Assembly (NCBI RefSeq): GCF_030505615.1 | Contig: NZ_CP129992.1 | Span: 1,798,001-1,862,000 of the forward strand | Length of the DNA: 64,000 bases | Source: Salinibaculum rarum | GTDB taxonomy: Archaea; Halobacteriota; Halobacteria; Halobacteriales; Haloarculaceae | Reading direction: 5' to 3' | Part shown: piece after piece, positions 37,616-46,988 of the stretch | Layout of the letters: each line of letters begins with the position of its first letter | How positions within the stretch are numbered: position 1 is the first letter of the stretch | Translations under genes and position numbers: made by a program | Notes under the pieces: generated by a model | What the model saw: only the letters and a program-made list of their open reading frames with translations | Database searches by the model: none | Told to the model about the DNA's origin: nothing

Positions 37616-37885
37616 GTGACAGAGACATCCGAGTGGCAGGGGCCGCGGTTCGTGCTGGTGCTATACGGGCTGTTGGTCACGGTCGCAGGCGTGTTCGGCT
37701 ACGTTATCGGGCTGGCACGACCCGAAGACCTGGACCCGCGGCTGTATATGCTCATCGACCTTCCACCGACTCCTGCCGGGATGGCGCTGTACGGGTCGCT
37801 GACGATAGCGACGATACTCGGTGTGATGCTCATCGGTGTTCGCTACATCGCAAACGAATACGATACCGTCGAAAATAGGGGTTAG
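37616..37885 (+). CDS. Small membrane protein (89 aa) of oxidase region
   Basis: A protein with two hydrophobic segments (about 11-32 and 54-75) joined by a loop with RPEDLDPRLYMLIDLPPTP. The start is GTG 37616 (MTETSEWQGP) or GTG 37610. It resembles haloarchaeal proteins conserved near cytochrome oxidase genes and is divergent from the 29-aa gene. Catalytic role unknown. It ends 7 bp before the convergent acyl-CoA ligase gene. Confidence 0.75.
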   Translation: MTETSEWQGPRFVLVLYGLLVTVAGVFGYVIGLARPEDLDPRLYMLIDLPPTPAGMALYGSLTIATILGVMLIGVRYIANEYDTVENRG

Positions 37886-37892
37886 AGTGCCG

Positions 37893-39503
37893 TTATCCCT
37901 GTCCGACCATCCGGTCTTCGTCGTCCCACTCCTGTTCGCGTAGCTCGTATTTCTGGACCTTGCCGGTGGCCGTCGTCGGCAACTCTTCGACGAACTCGAA
38001 CCGGCGGACGACCTTGTAGCTGGCGAGGTGTTCTGCGGTGAACTCTTTGAGGTCGTCGCTGGTGATACCCGGGTTCTCGGGGTCGCCGTTCTCGGGGACG
38101 ATAAACGCCTTCGGCGTCTCGCCCCACTCCTCGCTCGGGGCCGGGATGATGGCCACATCGGCCACATCGGAGTGTTCGAACAGCGTATCCTCCAGTTCGA
38201 TACTGGAGATGTTCTCCCCACCGGAGATGATGATGTCCTTCTTGCGGTCCTGGATGGAAATCATGCCGTTCTCGTCGACGGTGGCGAGGTCGCCCATGTG
38301 GTAGTAGCCTTCGACGCGGTCGTTGAAGGCCTCCTCGGTGGCCTCGGGTTTGTTCCAGTAGTGGTCCATGACCTGGTTGCCACGGACGACGATTTCGCCG
38401 ATTTCCGCGTCGTTCCAGGCGACGTCGTTGCCGTCCTCGTCGACGACGCGCACGTCCGTCCCGTGGACGCCCATCCCCTGGCGTTTCTTGATGTCGAAGC
38501 GGGTCTCGTCGTTGATGCGACGCTTGTTGTCCGAAATCGTCACGAGCGGACCGGTTTCGGTCGCGCCGTAGAGGTGTTTGAGATACCAGCCAAACTCGTC
38601 TTCCACGTCACGGATCGTCGCCTCGGGCGGAGCAGAGCCGGCCGTGGTGACACGGACGTCGTTCTCGCCGGACATCGCCGGCTCGTCGTGTCTGTTGTAG
38701 TAGTCGATGAGCTGGTTCAGAACCGTCGGTGCCGCACAGAGGAAGGACACGTCCTCTGTCGTGACTGTGTCGACGATGGTCTCCGGGTCGACACCGCGCG
38801 TACAGACGTGTTTGGCGCCGACGCCGGTGACGGCGTAGATGTGACCCCAGCCGTTGACGTGGAACATCGGCAGCGTCCACAGGTAGACGTCGTCGTCGGT
38901 GAGTTCGTGGTACATCGTGACGACGTAGGCGTGAAGCGTCTCCGTGCGGTGGGTTCGGCAGACGCCTTTCGGGTCGCCCGTCGTCCCGGAGGTGTAGTTG
39001 ATGGTGATGACCTCGTCTTCTTCCATCTCTGGCCGGTCGAAGTCCGTGCCGGCCTCGTCGAGGATGTCGTCGAACTCCTCCCAGTCGCCGTCGACGGCGT
39101 CGGCGTCGTTCGTGATGAACGTCTCCGTGGAGACCTCGTCGCGGATGGCCTCGATTTTGTGTGCGAAGTCGTAGTCGGCATAGATTGCGTCGACGCCGGC
39201 ATCCTCGAGGATGTACTCGTAGTCGTCGGGGATGAGTCGGTAGTTCAGCGGCGTGTGGACCGCACCCACCTGCATTGCGCCGTACGCGGCCTCGAGATGA
39301 TAGTGTGTGTTCGGGTCGAGGATAGCGACGCGGTCGCCTTTCTCGATACCGCGTTCCTGGAGTGCCGCAGCGAACCGGTCGGACCGCTCGCCCAGTTCGT
39401 CGTACGTGTACCGTTCGCCCGTCGTTGCGATGACTGCCTCTTGGTCACCGTAGTATTTCCGTGCCCGATCGAGGAAATCCGTTACTAGTAGTGGCTTCTC
39501 CAT
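37893..39503 (-). CDS. AMP-binding acyl-CoA synthetase (fatty-acid-CoA ligase type)
   Basis: A 536-aa ANL-superfamily ligase that activates a carboxylate with ATP and CoA. P-loop-like motif ITINYTSGTTGDPKGV (about residues 175-190), A5 motif LYGATETGP, A8 motif GDLATVDENGMISIQDRKKD, and the C-terminal catalytic Lys in TTATGKVQKYEL are all intact. FHVNGWGHIY and the lack of a long insertion resemble medium- or long-chain acyl-CoA synthetases. It would feed beta-oxidation with the acyl-CoA dehydrogenase at 46989. It is monocistronic. Confidence 0.93.
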   Translation of the reverse strand: MEKPLLVTDFLDRARKYYGDQEAVIATTGERYTYDELGERSDRFAAALQERGIEKGDRVAILDPNTHYHLEAAYGAMQVGAVHTPLNYRLIPDDYEYILEDAGVDAIYADYDFAHKIEAIRDEVSTETFITNDADAVDGDWEEFDDILDEAGTDFDRPEMEEDEVITINYTSGTTGDPKGVCRTHRTETLHAYVVTMYHELTDDDVYLWTLPMFHVNGWGHIYAVTGVGAKHVCTRGVDPETIVDTVTTEDVSFLCAAPTVLNQLIDYYNRHDEPAMSGENDVRVTTAGSAPPEATIRDVEDEFGWYLKHLYGATETGPLVTISDNKRRINDETRFDIKKRQGMGVHGTDVRVVDEDGNDVAWNDAEIGEIVVRGNQVMDHYWNKPEATEEAFNDRVEGYYHMGDLATVDENGMISIQDRKKDIIISGGENISSIELEDTLFEHSDVADVAIIPAPSEEWGETPKAFIVPENGDPENPGITSDDLKEFTAEHLASYKVVRRFEFVEELPTTATGKVQKYELREQEWDDEDRMVGQG

Positions 39504-39628
39504 GGCAGAATCATTTTCACCCCTGTAAAAAAGCCCACCGGTTAATCGTTCGGAATTGAGAATCCGGTCGCCGGTCGGGCCGGGTCCCGCTGGCGAATCT
39601 GCCCTGTACTCGCCGGGCTGGAACCCGG

Positions 39629-40429
39629 TCAGTCACCGCCTTCCTGCAATCGCTGTGTCGTCTCGATGAGTGGGTGGTGGGCGTAGTCGACGGCGTCGAT
39701 GTCCGAAATCGATTCGAGGTTTTCCTTCTCGGCAGTCTTGGCCATCCCGAGCTCGACCGGTTCGTCGATGACGATGACGTAGGCGTCCATCTCATCAATA
39801 CCGAGCCGGCTCGCTGCCTTCACGCGGTGGTGGCCGTCGGCAAGCAGGAAGTCCTGGCCGGTGTCGATGACGACGAGCGGTTCGGCCAGGCCGTGTTCGA
39901 GTTCGTACCGCCTACCCTCGAGTTCGTCGGCGTACACCTTGCTCTGGGTCGGCGTGAGTTCGGCGAGTGGCACGTCGCGTCGCTCCTCGCGGGCGGCGAC
40001 GCCGTGGATGTTCTCCAGTGTGCGCATCAACTTGTCGACCTTCCCGGGCGTCGCCCGCTCGATTTGACTCCGGATGACGTCCGCATTCGAGATGATGCCG
40101 ACGAGGTTCCCGGCGTCGTCGACGACGGGGAGGCGACGGATGCCCGACCGGAGGATGACGCGGGCGGCGTCGTTGAGCTCCATCTCCGGGTGGGCGACCA
40201 GCAAGTCCGTCGTCATCACCTTGAAAATCGGTTCGTGGTCGTCTTCCAGCAGGAGGTCGGTCGCACTGACAAAGCCTTCGACGTGTCGGCCGTCACAGAC
40301 GGGAAATCCGCTGTGTTCGTCGCTCTCGGCGATGCGCTCGGCGACGCCTCTGACGGTGTCGTCGGGTGAGATAGTCGTTACGTCTTGGGTCATGTAGTCC
40401 TGGACGCTCGGCTTCCCCTCGTCTGCCAT
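39629..40429 (-). CDS. CBS-pair protein with ParB-like domain
   Basis: A 266-aa protein. Two CBS motifs occupy about residues 5-125 (VQDYMTQDVTTISPDDTV and the second repeat ending VGIISNADVIRSQ), forming a nucleotide-sensing Bateman module. The C-terminal half has a ParB/sulfiredoxin-like core with LLADGHHRVKAASRLG, in which GHHRVKAA matches the ATP-binding motif of archaeal free-serine kinases and ParB nucleases. Met 40429 is chosen over 40438. An adenylate-regulated small-molecule kinase is a plausible role, but this is inference. Confidence 0.85.
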   Translation of the reverse strand: MADEGKPSVQDYMTQDVTTISPDDTVRGVAERIAESDEHSGFPVCDGRHVEGFVSATDLLLEDDHEPIFKVMTTDLLVAHPEMELNDAARVILRSGIRRLPVVDDAGNLVGIISNADVIRSQIERATPGKVDKLMRTLENIHGVAAREERRDVPLAELTPTQSKVYADELEGRRYELEHGLAEPLVVIDTGQDFLLADGHHRVKAASRLGIDEMDAYVIVIDEPVELGMAKTAEKENLESISDIDAVDYAHHPLIETTQRLQEGGD

Positions 40430-40478
40430 TGTCCCCACTGACGGGGCCGGACTGCAAAAGACTCCCGGCTACGCACAA

Positions 40479-41969
40479 TTACTCCTCAGTCTCGTCCGGG
40501 AGCTCTTCGTCCGGCACGAGGTACTCGTCGGCGTCGTGGCGGTGTGCGTAGACGCCGGCGACGGTCTGTTCGGTCCGGTTGTCCAGTGCTTCGAGAAAAC
40601 GACCGTTGACGACTGCTTCGACGATTTCACTGAGTGACTCCTCTCGTTCTTCGACGGCTTCGAGAACCCCCAGTGCAAGCTGTGCGCCCGCCATATCGGC
40701 GTGGCCACCGGCGCTCCCGATGCGGCCGAATGCGTCCCGCAGTACCTCTCCGAGGTCGATGTCGGTTCCCTGCGACCGGGCGGAGACGAAGATGGTCCCG
40801 TCCTGATACCCATAGACGACCGTCGTCGACACGCCTTCGAGTGCCAGCAGTCGGTCCGCTGCCTGTGCCAGTGCGTCCCGTTTGGAGAGTTGACCCGCGC
40901 AACTCAGGAGCACCGACCCCTCCTGCTTGCGGTTGGCGATGGCACTGGCGATAATCTCGAAGGTGTCCGCGCCGATACTCGGCGACTCGATGCGTTCGAG
41001 CATCCCCAGGTCCGCTGCCGGGAGGAGTCTCGCGGCTGCCTCGAAATCCGCCTGGACTGCCTCGCGGGTGAACTCCCTGGTGTCGATGCGGATGCCAAAG
41101 AGCAACGCCGTCGCGACGTGCTCGGTCAGTTCGATACCGAAAAACTCCAGATAGTCGACCAGGAGCGTACTCGTCGCACCGACGTCGCTTTGCAGGTCGA
41201 CGTACCGCGCTTCCACGGGTGCTCGTGGTGGATGATGGTCGATGACGATGTCGACCGACAGGTCTTCCGGGAGCTGGTCGTTGACGCCCGGCCGCGAGTG
41301 GTCGACGAGCGCGAACCCGTCGAACTCGTCGAGATTCTCTTCCGGTGAGAGGTTCCGGAGTTCGAACTCAAGGAGGTTGACGAACGCCCGATTTTCCTGG
41401 TGCGTAATGTCGCCGTAGTAGCAGATGTCGACGGTACAGTCACTGTGTTCGGCCAGTCGGCCGAGCGCGACGGCACTGGCGATGGCGTCGGGGTCGGGGT
41501 TGTCGTGCATGACGACCGCCAACCGGTCGATACTCCGAAGCACGCCACGCAGCAGCCGTTTTTGCAGTCCGGTGTCGTCGACACGCCCGAGCAGTTGGTC
41601 GGCGACGGCCGCCGCCGGGTCGACGACTTTGTCTGCCAACTGTCTCAGTTCCGTGGTATGGCTGTCGTCGTCACCGGTGGCGTACGCGAGTACCATCGCG
41701 TCGGGCGCGACCGCGCGGACCGCCCGCGCCGCTGCCACGTTCGTTTCGGGGTTGTCGTCCGCGACGATGGCGGTGTCGACGGGCAGTGCCTCCCGGAGAA
41801 CTGCTTCGTCCGTCGGGTCGGCCACAGTCGCCGAGACGCCGTTGTCGACGAACGTCTCTGCCCTGCTCTCGTCGTCAGTAATCACTTCGAGCGTGCCCGG
41901 CCGGTCGGACAGCGTCTCGATGAGCCCCTGCCCGAGAGACCCACTTCCCAGTACCAGCCGGTTGAGCAT
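40479..41969 (-). CDS. RCK/TrkA-N-like domain fused to DHH-DHHA1 phosphoesterase
   Basis: A 496-aa protein with an N-terminal nucleotide-binding domain (VLGSGSLGQGLIETL) like RCK/TrkA-N, then a DHH phosphoesterase: metal motif MHDNPDPDAIAS (about residue 155), VDHS, and the family-naming IDHHPP. A DHHA1 domain with SAGGHADMAGAQ follows. Such archaeal proteins are candidates for cleaving cyclic di-AMP or nanoRNA; the RCK-like domain could sense NAD or c-di-AMP, tying the enzyme to potassium control. ATG 41969 is chosen because the upstream extension is not family-like. Confidence 0.88.
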   Translation of the reverse strand: MLNRLVLGSGSLGQGLIETLSDRPGTLEVITDDESRAETFVDNGVSATVADPTDEAVLREALPVDTAIVADDNPETNVAAARAVRAVAPDAMVLAYATGDDDSHTTELRQLADKVVDPAAAVADQLLGRVDDTGLQKRLLRGVLRSIDRLAVVMHDNPDPDAIASAVALGRLAEHSDCTVDICYYGDITHQENRAFVNLLEFELRNLSPEENLDEFDGFALVDHSRPGVNDQLPEDLSVDIVIDHHPPRAPVEARYVDLQSDVGATSTLLVDYLEFFGIELTEHVATALLFGIRIDTREFTREAVQADFEAAARLLPAADLGMLERIESPSIGADTFEIIASAIANRKQEGSVLLSCAGQLSKRDALAQAADRLLALEGVSTTVVYGYQDGTIFVSARSQGTDIDLGEVLRDAFGRIGSAGGHADMAGAQLALGVLEAVEEREESLSEIVEAVVNGRFLEALDNRTEQTVAGVYAHRHDADEYLVPDEELPDETEE

Positions 41970-42030
41970 GTAGACTCCTTCCGGAGTGTGTCCCCTAAAA
42001 GGTCCGGCTTTGCCGTGCCCACTGCCGTTG

Positions 42031-42459
42031 TCACTTGAGCCGTTCTTGCAGGAACGAAGGGTGTGCCGCGGCAACACCGTCGATGGACTTGATGTCCTCG
42101 TTGATGACGTCGCCGAGTTCGTCGCCGTCGCCGGCGCGGACTTCCGCCATCAGTGTGTGGTCGCCACTGGAGGTGTACAGCGCCTCGATGGCATCAAGGG
42201 TCTGGAGTTCGCGTGTCACCTCGACGTAGTGTTCGCTCTCCACGTCGACGCCGACGATGGCGATCGACTGGCCGGAGAGTTTCTTGGGGTCGATGTCCGC
42301 CGAGTAGCCGACGATGACCCCCTCCTCTTCCAGTTTCTGGATGTACTTTCGAACGGTCGGCTTGGAAACGCCGGCTCGCTCCGCAATCTCGGCGTAGGAC
42401 GCCTGTGCGTCGTCTTCTAAGACCGACAGAATTTGCTCTTCGGTGGGCTCGGCGCTCAT
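42031..42459 (-). CDS. Lrp/AsnC-family transcriptional regulator
   Basis: A 142-aa regulator with an N-terminal HTH (SYAEIAERAGVSKPTVRKYI) and a C-terminal RAM-type ligand-binding fold (IVGVDVESEHYVEVTRELQ, then SGDHTLMAEVRAGD). It is the usual haloarchaeal Lrp length and probably responds to an amino acid. ATG 42459 gives the family start MSAEPTEEQILS. The next gene on the same strand upstream is porB; the regulator may control amino-acid or 2-oxoacid metabolism, inferred from position. Confidence 0.9.
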   Translation of the reverse strand: MSAEPTEEQILSVLEDDAQASYAEIAERAGVSKPTVRKYIQKLEEEGVIVGYSADIDPKKLSGQSIAIVGVDVESEHYVEVTRELQTLDAIEALYTSSGDHTLMAEVRAGDGDELGDVINEDIKSIDGVAAAHPSFLQERLK

Positions 42460-42588
42460 ACCACTTTGTTTTGCTCCGATGAAAAAATATCTTCCGAACC
42501 GCAAAACATCATCCAGACCGGACGAATTCGGCCTGTTTCGATGTCGCAGGCGAGTCACGCGGGGACTGCCCGCGGGACGCGAATCGCC

Positions 42589-43527
42589 TCAGGTGTGTCG
42601 TTCGATGAGTTTGTCGGCGGTGCGTTCCCACTCGGCGTCCTCGTCGAAGTACCGCTCTGCGAGCGGGTCGTCGGGCATCTCGCCGATGTCGCGTTTCTCC
42701 TGGTCGTAGGAGAGGCGGTTTTCGTCGTGGTAGAAGCGGCCGGTCAGGACCTCACCCTCCCAGAGACGCGATTCGGCCTCGTACATCATGTCGGCCGCCT
42801 CGCGACGGTCGTGGATGTCGAAGTCGAACTCGTCGTCGTCCTGGATGTCGGTGTAGGGGACGTACTCCTTGGCGTCCTTGTTCCAGGTGGGACACTGGGT
42901 GAGGAAATCGACGTGCGCGAAGCCGTCGTGCTCGATGGCTTCGACGAGAATCTCCTTTGCCTGTTTGGGGTTGACTGCTGCCGTCCGGGCGATGTAGGAC
43001 GCCCCGGAGGCAAGCGAGAGCGTGAGCGGCCGGACGGGGTCTTTCGCGCTCCCGTGGGGCTGGGTCTTGGACTTGTGGCCCTTCGGACTGGTCGGGGACG
43101 TCTGCCCTTTCGTCAGCCCGAAAATCTCGTTGTTGAACACGATATACGTCATATCGTGGTTCTCGCGGGCGGTGTGCATGAAGTGGTTCCCGCCGATGCC
43201 GTAGCCGTCGCCGTCACCGCCGGCTGCGATGACTTCCAGGCCGGGATTGGCGAGTTTCGCCGCCCGCGCGATGGGTAGCGAACGCCCGTGAATCGAGTGG
43301 AAGCCGTAGCTCTCGAAGTACGAGGAGAGTTTCCCCGAACAGCCGATACCGGTCACGAGCAGCGTCTCGTCCGGGCTCCGGCCGACTTCCGGCATGGCCT
43401 GTTTCAGTGCCTTGAGCACGCCGAAGTCGCCACAGCCCGGGCACCACGTCGCCTGTGGTTCGATGCCGGGTGTGAAGTCGTCCTGGTCGGTTTCGTTGTC
43501 GTCGTCGATTGCTGAGAATGTACTCAT
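42589..43527 (-). CDS. porB: Pyruvate:ferredoxin oxidoreductase beta subunit
   Basis: A 312-aa TPP-binding subunit of a 2-oxoacid:ferredoxin oxidoreductase. WCPGCGDFGVLKAL is the conserved N-terminal motif; GIGCSGKLSSY and AAGGDGDGYGIGGNHF bind TPP and Mg, and VFNNEIFGLTKGQTSPT completes the signature. The enzyme oxidatively decarboxylates a 2-oxoacid to acyl-CoA with ferredoxin as acceptor, replacing pyruvate dehydrogenase. Subunit length (312 with a 632-aa partner) fits the haloarchaeal pyruvate enzyme better than the shorter 2-oxoglutarate one, which is the basis for the symbol. It begins 3 nt after the alpha gene stop. Confidence 0.85.
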   Translation of the reverse strand: MSTFSAIDDDNETDQDDFTPGIEPQATWCPGCGDFGVLKALKQAMPEVGRSPDETLLVTGIGCSGKLSSYFESYGFHSIHGRSLPIARAAKLANPGLEVIAAGGDGDGYGIGGNHFMHTARENHDMTYIVFNNEIFGLTKGQTSPTSPKGHKSKTQPHGSAKDPVRPLTLSLASGASYIARTAAVNPKQAKEILVEAIEHDGFAHVDFLTQCPTWNKDAKEYVPYTDIQDDDEFDFDIHDRREAADMMYEAESRLWEGEVLTGRFYHDENRLSYDQEKRDIGEMPDDPLAERYFDEDAEWERTADKLIERHT

Positions 43528-43530
43528 AGC

Positions 43531-45429
43531 TTAGTCACCTGCCGCTGGGACGTATTTGACGTTCTGTCCCGCTGGCTGGTCGCCGTCGAGTGTCGATTCG
43601 AACCCGTCGACGATTTCGCCGGGTTCGAACGGTTCGCCGTCGTACTTGAGGAGGTTGGACAGTTTGGGTCCGAAGCGACCGAGTTCCTTCTGTGTCAGCC
43701 CGCGGAACTGCCCGCTGGCGTTCATCTCGACGACGAGACACTCTTCGACGCTCTCTAAGAACGCTGTCACCTCTGTCTCTGGGTACGGCATCAGGTCACT
43801 GACGCCCAGTGCCTTCACCGAGTGGCCGAGTTCGTTCAGCCGGTCGACGGCCTCGAAGACGGTGTCCTGCTGACTGCCCCAGGTCAGGATACCGTATTCT
43901 GCGTCCGCCGGGCCGTGGGCGGTCTGGTTGGACTCCTCGCGCTCGTCCAGACTCTCCCGAATCCGGTCGAGTTTGCCAAGTCGTCGGTCGACCTGTGCGA
44001 CGCGGTTGTCCGGGTCCTCGCTGATGTGACCGGTCGGTTCCGACTCGTTGCCGGTCGCCAGGAAACGGCCGTCCTTCTGACCCGGAACCGTCCGGGGATT
44101 GACGCCGTCCTCCGGGTCGTGGGCGAACCGCTGGAACTTGCCGGACTTGTGGTGGGCTGCCTCGCGAATCTCCTCTTCGGTGAGCGTCTTGCCCGTCGAG
44201 GGCTCGGGCTCACGGTCGAAGAGGCTCGTCGGGACGTTCCGGACTTCGCCCTGTATCTTCTGGTCGTAGGCGACGATGGCCGGCAACTGGTAGTCGTAGG
44301 CGAGTTCGAACGCCAGCCGGGTCTGCTTGTAGGCTTCCCGGATGTTCGCCGGTGCGAAGACGATGCGGTTCGAGTCACCCTGACTGGTATAGAGGATGTG
44401 TTCCAGGTCCGATTGCTCGGTCTTGGTCGGCATCCCCGTCGAGGGACCGGCCCGCATCGCTTCGACGAGTACGACCGGTGTCTCGGTCATCTCTGCGAGT
44501 CCGAGCGGTTCGCTCATCAGCGCAAAGCCACCACCAGAGGAGCCACTCATCGCCTTGACGCCGGCGTGAGAGGCCCCGAGTGCGAGTGCCGCGGCAGCGA
44601 TTTCGTCTTCGACCTGCTCGGAGATACCCCCAAACTCCGGGAGGTTCTTGGTCATGATGGTGAACACGTCCGTCCACGGTGTCATCGGATACCCCGAGAT
44701 GAACCGACAACCGGCGTCGAGCGCGCCGTACGCGATGGCGTTGCTGCCGGTCAGCATCGCCTGTTCCTCGTCGTGACTGCCCGTGGGGACACGGAGGTCG
44801 TGGTCATCGTCCGAGAGTTCCTGTGCGCGCTCGTAGGCGGCGTCCAGAATCTCGATGTTTGCCTCCATCACCTCGCCGGACATGGCCTCGCGAATGAGTT
44901 CCTCGAAGTGCGTGGGGTCCATGCCGATGAGGGCTGCTGTTGCGCCGACGCCTGCGGTGTTGCGCATCACGTCGCGGCCGTGTTCGCGCGCAATCTCCCG
45001 CAGGTCCATCGGGTAGACGTGCCAGTTGTTTTCCTCGGCCCGTTCTTCCAGTTCGGTCTGTGCGACTTCTTCTTCGTCGAGCTGGCCGGTATCGTAGACG
45101 ATGATACCGCCCTCGTTCAGGTCGTCGAAGTTCTCCGTCAGCGGCTTGAGCTCCTCGTTGCCGTAGTAGGCCCCATCCTGTGGGTTCCGGGCGAAACTGT
45201 CGCCCAGACAGAGCAGGAAGTTGAAGCCGTCGCCGCGCGAGCGGACGGGTTTGCCGGCCGCCCGTACCTCGACGTACGTGTGGCCGCCACGAATCCGTGA
45301 TGGATAGTGGCGGTGGGTGAAAATGTCCAGTCCTGCGCGCATCAGCGCCTTGGCGAAGTTCTGGCTCGTCGAGTCGATGCCGTCGCCGGAGCCACCGGCG
45401 ATTCGCCACATTAGTGTGTCTTCTGTCAT
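43531..45429 (-). CDS. porA: Pyruvate:ferredoxin oxidoreductase alpha subunit (gamma-alpha fusion)
   Basis: A 632-aa subunit. Residues 1-190 are the fused gamma domain (AGGSGDGIDSTSQNFAKAL and HRHYPSRIRGGHT), residues about 220-450 the pyrimidine-binding domain (GSNAIAYGALDAGCRF, GYPMTPWTD, MSGSSGGGFALMSE), and the C-terminus a transketolase-like domain (ALGVSDLMPYPETEV). It pairs with the beta subunit encoded 3 nt downstream. Length supports pyruvate over 2-oxoglutarate as substrate, although the two families are similar. Confidence 0.86.
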   Translation of the reverse strand: MTEDTLMWRIAGGSGDGIDSTSQNFAKALMRAGLDIFTHRHYPSRIRGGHTYVEVRAAGKPVRSRGDGFNFLLCLGDSFARNPQDGAYYGNEELKPLTENFDDLNEGGIIVYDTGQLDEEEVAQTELEERAEENNWHVYPMDLREIAREHGRDVMRNTAGVGATAALIGMDPTHFEELIREAMSGEVMEANIEILDAAYERAQELSDDDHDLRVPTGSHDEEQAMLTGSNAIAYGALDAGCRFISGYPMTPWTDVFTIMTKNLPEFGGISEQVEDEIAAAALALGASHAGVKAMSGSSGGGFALMSEPLGLAEMTETPVVLVEAMRAGPSTGMPTKTEQSDLEHILYTSQGDSNRIVFAPANIREAYKQTRLAFELAYDYQLPAIVAYDQKIQGEVRNVPTSLFDREPEPSTGKTLTEEEIREAAHHKSGKFQRFAHDPEDGVNPRTVPGQKDGRFLATGNESEPTGHISEDPDNRVAQVDRRLGKLDRIRESLDEREESNQTAHGPADAEYGILTWGSQQDTVFEAVDRLNELGHSVKALGVSDLMPYPETEVTAFLESVEECLVVEMNASGQFRGLTQKELGRFGPKLSNLLKYDGEPFEPGEIVDGFESTLDGDQPAGQNVKYVPAAGD

Positions 45430-45941
45430 GTGTAGGTCCTTGGCCCCGCCTATGCTGGCATCTGTCGGCCGCAGGCCACCGGAATGGGGACTCGATGGCG
45501 ACGACGACAGACGCCGGCGTGGGTGCCGTAATTATACTGAGGACCGGTTGGGACTAAAGACTTATCACGGTGAATAATGATTATCGTTACCAATCATCGA
45601 TGAGGGACGGATAGCGACGGGATTTTTGCTGCTATCTGGGAGAGACCTCATCGGAGCCGATTCTCTCCTCTCTAAATATATGCTACCTGTCATAGGCGGC
45701 CGGCAACTGCGTGACGCGGTGGTCACTTTTCGGTGGCCGCTCGACCATCGAGACCGGACTGTAGGCCCGTGGCCCACAGATTTCGTTCCTTCGCGGTTAG
45801 CTTCGAGTACTGGGAAAAAAGTTGCCGAGTCGACCGTGCCGGTACCAGGGAGCATCGGTTTGATTAGGGTGGCTGGTCAGTATTCGGTATGCATATCGTA
45901 CCTTCTCAGTGTTTTGCGATGCCCTCCGGACGGTGTTTCGC
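45430..45941 (+). other. Intergenic region, about 510 bp, divergent promoters
   Basis: Between divergent porA and the histidine kinase gene. AT-rich part near 45559-45597 (ACTAAAGACTTATCAC) with an inverted repeat ATGATT-N9-AATCAT (45577-45597) that could be an operator for porAB. Another AT box TAAATATATG near 45674. The reverse-strand 96-codon frame here has poor composition and I do not call it a gene. No RNA gene recognised. Confidence 0.5.
45577..45597 (+). promoter_or_regulatory. Inverted repeat, possible operator upstream of porA
   Basis: ATGATT and AATCAT separated by 9 nt, lying about 150 bp before the porA start in the most AT-rich segment of the gap. A dimeric HTH protein such as an Lrp regulator could bind; this is position-based inference. 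Confidence 0.3.
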
Positions 45942-46967
45942 ATGGACCTGAAGCGACTCCTCGCCGGCGGAATCGTCGTGTTGACTGGACTCGGTGTGGT
46001 CGCGCCGAACGCAGCGACGTTCACCGTCGATGGCATCTACGAGTTTGCGGCGACGGCACTCGGCATCGTTCTCGGCCTCGCTATCGTCGGTGCGGCCGTC
46101 GTCCTCTACCAGAGTGATGTCTCGACTGCCCACGCCCTCCGGGTTGCCGGCTGGAACACGCTCGGTGTCGTCGTCCTCGGCCTGGTAATTTTGCTTGCCA
46201 TGGAGTACCCCGGTGTCTCCCTGCCCACTCCGATTGCCGCCTCGATTCTCGGGGTGAGTGCTGTCGCGCACATCCTCATCGGGTTCAACGACGTGCGCCG
46301 CATCCGCGCAAGCGAACTCGCCCGCGAACGGGAGAAACTGGCTGTGCTCAATCGGCTGGCCCGTCACAACCTCCGCAATCAGGCACAGGTACTGACCAGC
46401 GCCGGCGAACTCGTCGCCGGCCACGCCGCCGACGAGACTGGTCGCGATGCCGCAGAACGCGTCCAGACTGCCGCTGCACGAATTGCGACGATCAACACCA
46501 AGCTCAAACGCTTCCAGGAAGCGACAGAGCGGGACGATTCACGCTCGGAATTCGACGTCGCCACCATCGTCGACAGCGCTGTCGCTCCCTACCGGGAGTC
46601 GTATCCGGACGCGGACATCACGGTCGACGTTCCGGACGACCTCGCCATCGAGGCGTCCCAGGACCTCGAAACGGCGCTGGACGAACTCCTCGAAAACGCC
46701 TTCGACCACGGTAACGCCGCCGAGAGTGGCGTCCGAATCAGCGCGACAGCCGACGGCGCGACCGTCGCACTCACGGTCGCCGACGACGGGCCGGGTATCC
46801 CCGACCACGAGTGGGAGGCGGTCTCCGGCGAGACGACACAGACGCAACTGGAACACGCCAGCGGACTCGGGCTCTGGGTCGTCAAAGCCGTTATCGAGAG
46901 CGTCGACGGCGAGTTCCGACGCGAGGACGGCACCGGCGGAGTTACGCTGTCTGTCCCGCGTGCCTGA
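45942..46967 (+). CDS. Membrane-bound sensor histidine kinase
   Basis: A 341-aa kinase with an N-terminal four-helix membrane region (about residues 5-115), a short helix (RIRASELAREREKLAVLN), the phosphoacceptor H-box LARHNLRNQAQVL, and the HATPase domain: N-box ALDELLENAFDHGN, G1 DDGPGIPDHE, G2 SGLGLWVVK. No PAS or other periplasmic sensor domain is seen, so the membrane helices probably sense the signal. GTG 45909 is an alternative start 33 nt upstream. No response regulator is adjacent. Confidence 0.9.
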   Translation: MDLKRLLAGGIVVLTGLGVVAPNAATFTVDGIYEFAATALGIVLGLAIVGAAVVLYQSDVSTAHALRVAGWNTLGVVVLGLVILLAMEYPGVSLPTPIAASILGVSAVAHILIGFNDVRRIRASELAREREKLAVLNRLARHNLRNQAQVLTSAGELVAGHAADETGRDAAERVQTAAARIATINTKLKRFQEATERDDSRSEFDVATIVDSAVAPYRESYPDADITVDVPDDLAIEASQDLETALDELLENAFDHGNAAESGVRISATADGATVALTVADDGPGIPDHEWEAVSGETTQTQLEHASGLGLWVVKAVIESVDGEFRREDGTGGVTLSVPRA

Positions 46968-46988
46968 CCACCTTTGGTCGCGCGTGGG

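Noticed and set aside
38028..39488. 486-codon open frame opposite the acyl-CoA ligase gene
   Set aside because: Long antisense frames are expected in GC-rich haloarchaeal genes; the translation is a Val/Asp/Arg-rich shadow with no family feature, while the ligase frame has all motifs.
45565..45855. 96-codon minus-strand frame upstream of porA
   Set aside because: Composition is atypical (Ser/Arg/Pro-rich), it lies in a promoter region, and has no motif.
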